9,310 bases of DNA from positions 1 through 9,310 of the forward strand of contig CAKUHM010000044.1 of NCBI GenBank assembly GCA_934655835.1, written 5' to 3'. The notes below the pieces were generated by a model, which was not told the origin of the DNA, did no database searches, and saw only the letters and a list, made by a program, of their open reading frames with translations. Below, piece after piece: positions 6,513 through 9,310 of the stretch (its first letter is position 1; each line of letters begins with the position of its first letter). This DNA comes from an uncultured Collinsella sp. (GTDB lineage Bacteria > Actinomycetota > Coriobacteriia > Coriobacteriales > Coriobacteriaceae). The translations under genes and the position numbers were made by a program.

Positions 6513-7367
6513 GGCCCGCTCGGCATCCACGGCATCGGACACGTCAACAAACGGATCCTCGTCCTCGTCGTCATCCAAAACCGGGTCGACATCGCCACCC
6601 ATGACCGTGGTCACCGTGGCGTCAGTCCCCTTCTGGCGCAGAATGCTAAGGTGCGGACGGGCGATGCCGGGAACCGACAGGGCCTCTTCATCGCCCCACG
6701 GGCTCGCATTGACATCGGCACGTCGACGCTCGGCAAAATCGGCCGCACGGTCGCGGGCAGAGCGCAAAACGCCGCCCACCGAAAAGCCGATGATGACAAA
6801 GCCAACGACTGCCAGACCCAACAGGACCACCATCGCGATGGGCTTACCCAGGGCGTTCTGCAGCGCGCTCGCAATGAATGCACCGATGTACCCACCCGAG
6901 GCGGACAGGTTTTGCGGCGTGAACATAAGGTCGCACGAGTCACTGGTGCCCGGCACCATAAGCGACAAGATAGAGACGACAGCGACAAAGACCACAGCGC
7001 CGCCCGCAACAGAGCGCACGTTGAGCGGCGAATCATCGCCCAAAAAAAGCGTGGCGGCAAACAGCAGGATGACGATCGGCAAAACGTAGGCACCCAGACC
7101 AAAGCCCAAGTGGTAGAAACCGGCAACCGCAGCCGTAACAGGTGCGGTCGCCGGCGAAATCACGGCAATGAAGGACGCAATCGCCAAAACGGCGATGACC
7201 ACGCCGGCGATATCGCGGTTGGCCGAAGGCTCGACCAAAGGCTCAAAATCGTCGAACTCGGCCTCGTGGCCCTTATTGGCACGAAGATGGGAACCGGCAC
7301 CCTTAGCAGATGCCGGTTGGTTGTTGGCTTTATTGCCTTTGGCGTTTTGTGCAGATCCGCGCGCCAA
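6510..7367 (-). CDS. ftsK: FtsK membrane-anchor domain (5' portion of an ftsK gene split by an in-frame TAG)
   Basis: This 285-residue frame holds the N-terminal membrane part of FtsK/SpoIIIE (FtsK 4TM type). A polar N-terminus (1-50) is followed by hydrophobic segments at about 52-70, 88-109, 118-138 and 177-199, with a possible further one near 158-172. A cytoplasmic linker then ends in the acidic VLDDDEDEDPFVDVSDAV. In the family this part anchors the motor at the division septum. No ATPase motif is present in this piece; those lie in the next frame. The start is TTG at 7365-7367, supported by GGAGG at 7374-7378 exactly 6 nt upstream and by the lack of any Met codon before residue 137, which is inside the membrane domain. 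It begins 1 nt after the RNase J stop. The TAG end falls inside the linker rather than at a domain boundary, which argues for an interrupted gene rather than a naturally separate subunit. Confidence 0.88.
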   Translation of the reverse strand: MARGSAQNAKGNKANNQPASAKGAGSHLRANKGHEAEFDDFEPLVEPSANRDIAGVVIAVLAIASFIAVISPATAPVTAAVAGFYHLGFGLGAYVLPIVILLFAATLFLGDDSPLNVRSVAGGAVVFVAVVSILSLMVPGTSDSCDLMFTPQNLSASGGYIGAFIASALQNALGKPIAMVVLLGLAVVGFVIIGFSVGGVLRSARDRAADFAERRRADVNASPWGDEEALSVPGIARPHLSILRQKGTDATVTTVMGGDVDPVLDDDEDEDPFVDVSDAVDAERA

Positions 7368-7368
7368 A

Positions 7369-9039
7369 CTAAACCTCCATGACGACCGGGATGATCATCG
7401 GACGGGTACGCGTACGGCTCCAGATAAAGTTGGAGAGCGAGTCGCGCACGGCCTTGCGAATGGCATCGGAGCCGCTGCTGGTAAAGCTGAACTTGCCTTT
7501 CTCGATCGTCTTCATGATGGATGCGGAGGCATCCTCGGAGAACTGGTCGTCGATGGCAAACGAGACGCCGCGGCCCGAGAACTCGATAGCCTCGATCTTC
7601 TTGTGCTTGAGCGAGACGATAGCAACGGCCGTGACCATACCGTCATTGGCGAGCTTCTGGCGATCGCGCAAGACGATGGGGTCGGTATCGCCGATACGCA
7701 GGCCGTCGACGTAGACGACGCCGGACTCGACGGGCGTACCGCGCTTGACGATACCGCCGCGCATCTCGAGCGTATCGCCGTTATCGAGGATAAAGATATG
7801 GTCGTCCTTGAGGCCCATCTTGCGAGCAAGCTGAGCATGGGCACGCAGATGCACCGCCTCGCCGTGGACCGGCATAAAGTACGTGGGCTTGGCCATGGCC
7901 ATCAGGAGCTTGAGCTCCTCCTGGCTACCGTGACCGGAGACGTGGACGAGAGCGCGGTTCTTATCCCACACGTCGCAGCCGAGCTTGGCCAGGCTGTTGA
8001 CGACCTGCTGGACGGCCTTCTCATTGCCAGGAACAGGAGTTGCCGAGAGGATAACGGTATCGCCCTCGTGGATGGAGAGCGTCTTGTGCTCGCCATTGGC
8101 CATGCGGGACAGGGCCGACAGCGGCTCGCCCTGCGAACCGGTGCACATGACGACGATCTTGTCATCAGGCAGGTTATCAATATCGAAGGCATCGATGATA
8201 TCGGCATCGTCGATGTTGAGATAGCCCAGCTCGCGCGCTACGCGGGTGTTGGTGAGCATGGAGCGACCGGTCACGACGACCTTGCGGCCGCACTTGCGGG
8301 CAGCATCGCAGATCTGCTGCAGACGATGGATGTGGCTCGAGAACGACGCGACGAACACGCGACCCGGGGCATTCTTGATGGCGTGTAACAGGTTGGGACC
8401 AACCTCGGCCTCGGACTTGGTAAAGCCGGGAACCGTGGCATTGGTGGAGTCGGAAAGCAGCAGGTCGATGCCCTGCTTGGCAAAGCGGCTGATAGCGGCA
8501 TAGTCGGGCGTGACGCCGTCGATGGGCGTCTGGTCGAGCTTAAAGTCGCCGGTGTGCATAACGGTACCTTGATTGGTGCGGATGAACACGCCCAGAGCGC
8601 CCGGGATGGAGTGCGTCATCGAGAAGAAGTCGAGCGAGATGCCGCCGAGGTTGACATGGCTGCCGCCCTTGACCTCGCGGAACTTGGGCGCGCGGATTCG
8701 GAACTCGGAGAGCTTGCCCTCGATAAAACCGAGCGTCAGCTTGCTCGAGAAGATGGGCACCTTGTTGTTGAGGTCCTGCAGCAGGTACGGAAGCGAACCG
8801 GTGTGGTCCTCGTGGCCGTGGGTGACGATGATACCGCGGAGCTTCTCCTCGTTCTCCAGAACATAGGTATAGTCGGGGAGCACCAGGTCGATACCGGGCT
8901 GGGAGTCGTCGGGGAACATGAGGCCAGCGTCGACGAGCACCATGTCGTCGCCGCACTCGAAGACCGTCATGTTCTTGCCGATGCCATCAAGGCCGCCGAG
9001 CGGGATGATCTTCAAGGGAGATGATTTTTTAGCTGCCAT
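7369..9039 (-). CDS. rnj: Ribonuclease J
   Basis: A 556-residue metallo-beta-lactamase-fold ribonuclease. RNase J acts as a 5'-to-3' exonuclease and endonuclease in mRNA turnover and rRNA maturation. Seen: the opening IIPLGGLDGIGKNMTVFE and VLVDAGLMFP; the zinc-binding THGHEDHTGSLPY (H74, H76, D78, H79); H143 in MTHSIPGA; D165 in HTGDFKLDQTPIDG; the beta-CASP domain (about 215-350) with ASFSSHIHRLQQ and CTGSQGEP; the RMMBL segment with VHVSGHGSQEE and FMPVHGEAVHL (H392); and a C-terminal domain (about 460-556). Length equals the usual 550-560. I chose the ATG at 9037-9039, not the open frame extending to 9129, because MAAKKSSPLKIIPLGG fits family N-termini and AAAGGA lies at 9054-9059, although its spacing of 14 nt is long. 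It ends with TAG, and its last codons contain the ftsK Shine-Dalgarno. It is probably the first gene of the operon. Confidence 0.95.
   Translation of the reverse strand: MAAKKSSPLKIIPLGGLDGIGKNMTVFECGDDMVLVDAGLMFPDDSQPGIDLVLPDYTYVLENEEKLRGIIVTHGHEDHTGSLPYLLQDLNNKVPIFSSKLTLGFIEGKLSEFRIRAPKFREVKGGSHVNLGGISLDFFSMTHSIPGALGVFIRTNQGTVMHTGDFKLDQTPIDGVTPDYAAISRFAKQGIDLLLSDSTNATVPGFTKSEAEVGPNLLHAIKNAPGRVFVASFSSHIHRLQQICDAARKCGRKVVVTGRSMLTNTRVARELGYLNIDDADIIDAFDIDNLPDDKIVVMCTGSQGEPLSALSRMANGEHKTLSIHEGDTVILSATPVPGNEKAVQQVVNSLAKLGCDVWDKNRALVHVSGHGSQEELKLLMAMAKPTYFMPVHGEAVHLRAHAQLARKMGLKDDHIFILDNGDTLEMRGGIVKRGTPVESGVVYVDGLRIGDTDPIVLRDRQKLANDGMVTAVAIVSLKHKKIEAIEFSGRGVSFAIDDQFSEDASASIMKTIEKGKFSFTSSGSDAIRKAVRDSLSNFIWSRTRTRPMIIPVVMEV
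7374..7378 (-). promoter_or_regulatory. Ribosome binding site that fixes the ftsK TTG start
   Basis: GGAGG on the minus strand, inside the last codons of rnj (Met-Glu-Val-stop), 6 nt before the TTG at 7365-7367. It supports a non-ATG start and coupling of ftsK translation to rnj. Confidence 0.75.
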
Positions 9040-9082
9040 AAGTGAGTGTTGTTTCCTTTCTTCGAAACAGGGTCTGGAACAA

Positions 9083-9115
9083 CCGACGGGGCGCTTCTGG
9101 CAAACCGACCGTCGG
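9083..9115 (-). repeat. 7-bp inverted repeat in the rnj leader
   Basis: CCGACGG (9083-9089) and CCGTCGG (9109-9115) are perfect inverted copies separated by 19 nt. In the transcript they could form a hairpin about 44-76 nt before the rnj start codon. There is no following T-run, so it does not look like an intrinsic terminator. It could be an operator or an mRNA stability element; the function is unknown. Confidence 0.5.
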
Positions 9116-9159
9116 GAACGTACAAACATGCATCACGGAGTCGACGCATTAACCACAGT

Positions 9160-9188
9160 ATGATACCCATTTGCACGAGCACAGACCA
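9160..9188 (-). promoter_or_regulatory. Weak sigma-70-like promoter candidate for the rnj operon
   Basis: On the minus strand TATCAT (9160-9165) matches five of six -10 bases, with a 17-nt spacer to TGGTCT (9183-9188), which matches only three of six -35 bases. It would start the transcript near 9153 and give a leader of roughly 110 nt that includes the inverted repeat at 9083-9115. Low confidence because the -35 is poor. Confidence 0.25.
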
Positions 9189-9201
9189 CCCATGCATTAA
9201 A

Positions 9202-9246
9202 GCCCCATCTGAACCGGTCTATCCCGCCTGTTTCCCGTGGGGCGGG
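9202..9246 (-). repeat. Overlapping GC-rich inverted repeats, possible terminator of an upstream gene
   Basis: Two alternative stems share bases: CCCGCC (9223-9228) with GGCGGG (9241-9246), loop 12 nt; and GCCCCA (9202-9207) with TGGGGC (9238-9243), loop 30 nt. On the minus strand the second stem is followed by TTTAAT, a short T-stretch. They cannot form together. This may be a weak terminator of a gene to the right, or chance in GC-rich DNA. Confidence 0.3.
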
Positions 9247-9310
9247 CACTGATGATGGCGCTGCTGCTGGCCCTGTGCCGGGGATGCGGCATCTCTCAGT
9301 GCGCAGCGCT

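Larger units (their letters stand above)
9040..9310 (-). other. Leader/intergenic region upstream of rnj, no supportable gene
   Basis: These 271 bases hold no coding region I recognise. Short open frames exist on both strands to the right edge (for example a minus-strand frame stopping at TAG 9219-9221), but none shows a family motif. The region contains a weak promoter-like pair, a hairpin candidate near the rnj start, and two overlapping GC-rich inverted repeats near 9202-9246. The right-hand part may hold the end of a gene outside the window. Confidence 0.5.

Noticed and set aside
6500..6520. Frameshift as the cause of the ftsK split
   Set aside because: Both parts are in the same frame (the distance from 6512 to 6500 is a multiple of three); only a stop codon separates them.
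530..7371. General reassignment of TAG to an amino acid, or pyrrolysine
   Set aside because: TAG ends four neighbouring genes at their normal family lengths, directly before the next gene's start, and FtsK is not a pyrrolysine-protein family.
4581..8388. Long plus-strand frames (4581-6008, 6069-7382, 7168-8388)
   Set aside because: These lie antisense to ftsK and rnj, show the same shadow composition, lack domain motifs and have no conserved start context.
9040..9129. N-terminal extension of RNase J to an ATG at 9129
   Set aside because: The extra 30 residues are Cys/Arg-rich and unlike RNase J N-termini, they run through the Shine-Dalgarno at 9054-9059, and the shorter form has the normal family length.
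9219..9310. Minus-strand frame ending at 9219 as the C-terminus of an upstream gene
   Set aside because: Only about 30 codons are visible, with no family motif; it could be real but cannot be supported from this window.
9250..9310. Riboswitch (TPP or glycine type) suggested by CTGAGAG/CTCTCAG near the right edge
   Set aside because: The other obligatory conserved boxes of those riboswitches are not found, and the short match is likely chance.

Overview
The window looks like a chromosomal housekeeping operon from a moderately GC-rich Actinomycetota-type bacterium. A Coriobacteriia member (Collinsella-like) is my best guess, based on the gene set, the codon usage and the gene order; this is inference, with no marker gene to confirm it. 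All recognisable genes lie on the minus strand, so transcription runs from right to left. There is no mobile element, CRISPR array, tRNA or rRNA.

In order of transcription the window holds: a leader region without a supportable gene (9040-9310); RNase J (7369-9039); an FtsK/SpoIIIE DNA translocase broken into two reading frames (6510-7367, membrane part, and 4590-6500, motor part); a RodZ-like transmembrane HTH protein (3079-4590); YajQ (2555-3052); RimO (1178-2527); PgsA (530-1168); and a stand-alone PncC/CinA C-terminal domain running off the left edge (1-517). Gaps between genes are 1 to 27 nt, ftsK/rodZ overlap by one base, and most starts have a clear Shine-Dalgarno sequence inside or just after the preceding gene. 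This is the pattern of one translationally coupled operon. The order rnj-ftsK-rodZ-(rimO)-pgsA-cinA resembles the known Bacillus/Clostridium cluster that continues into recA, so recA would be expected beyond the left edge.

Functionally the cluster mixes RNA turnover (RNase J), chromosome segregation at the septum (FtsK), cell shape (RodZ), ribosome modification (RimO), phospholipid synthesis (PgsA) and pyridine-nucleotide salvage (PncC).

The main surprise is in ftsK. The two parts are in the same frame and are separated by a single TAG at 6510-6512. The peptide right after the stop, including residues before any usable start codon, is a copy of a motif repeated 50 codons downstream. The stop therefore sits inside sequence that was recently, or still is, translated as one protein. 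TAG also ends four neighbouring genes normally, so a general code change is not the explanation. I found no previously undescribed multi-gene system; the rest is ordinary core genome with some unusual low-complexity regions in the RodZ-like protein.
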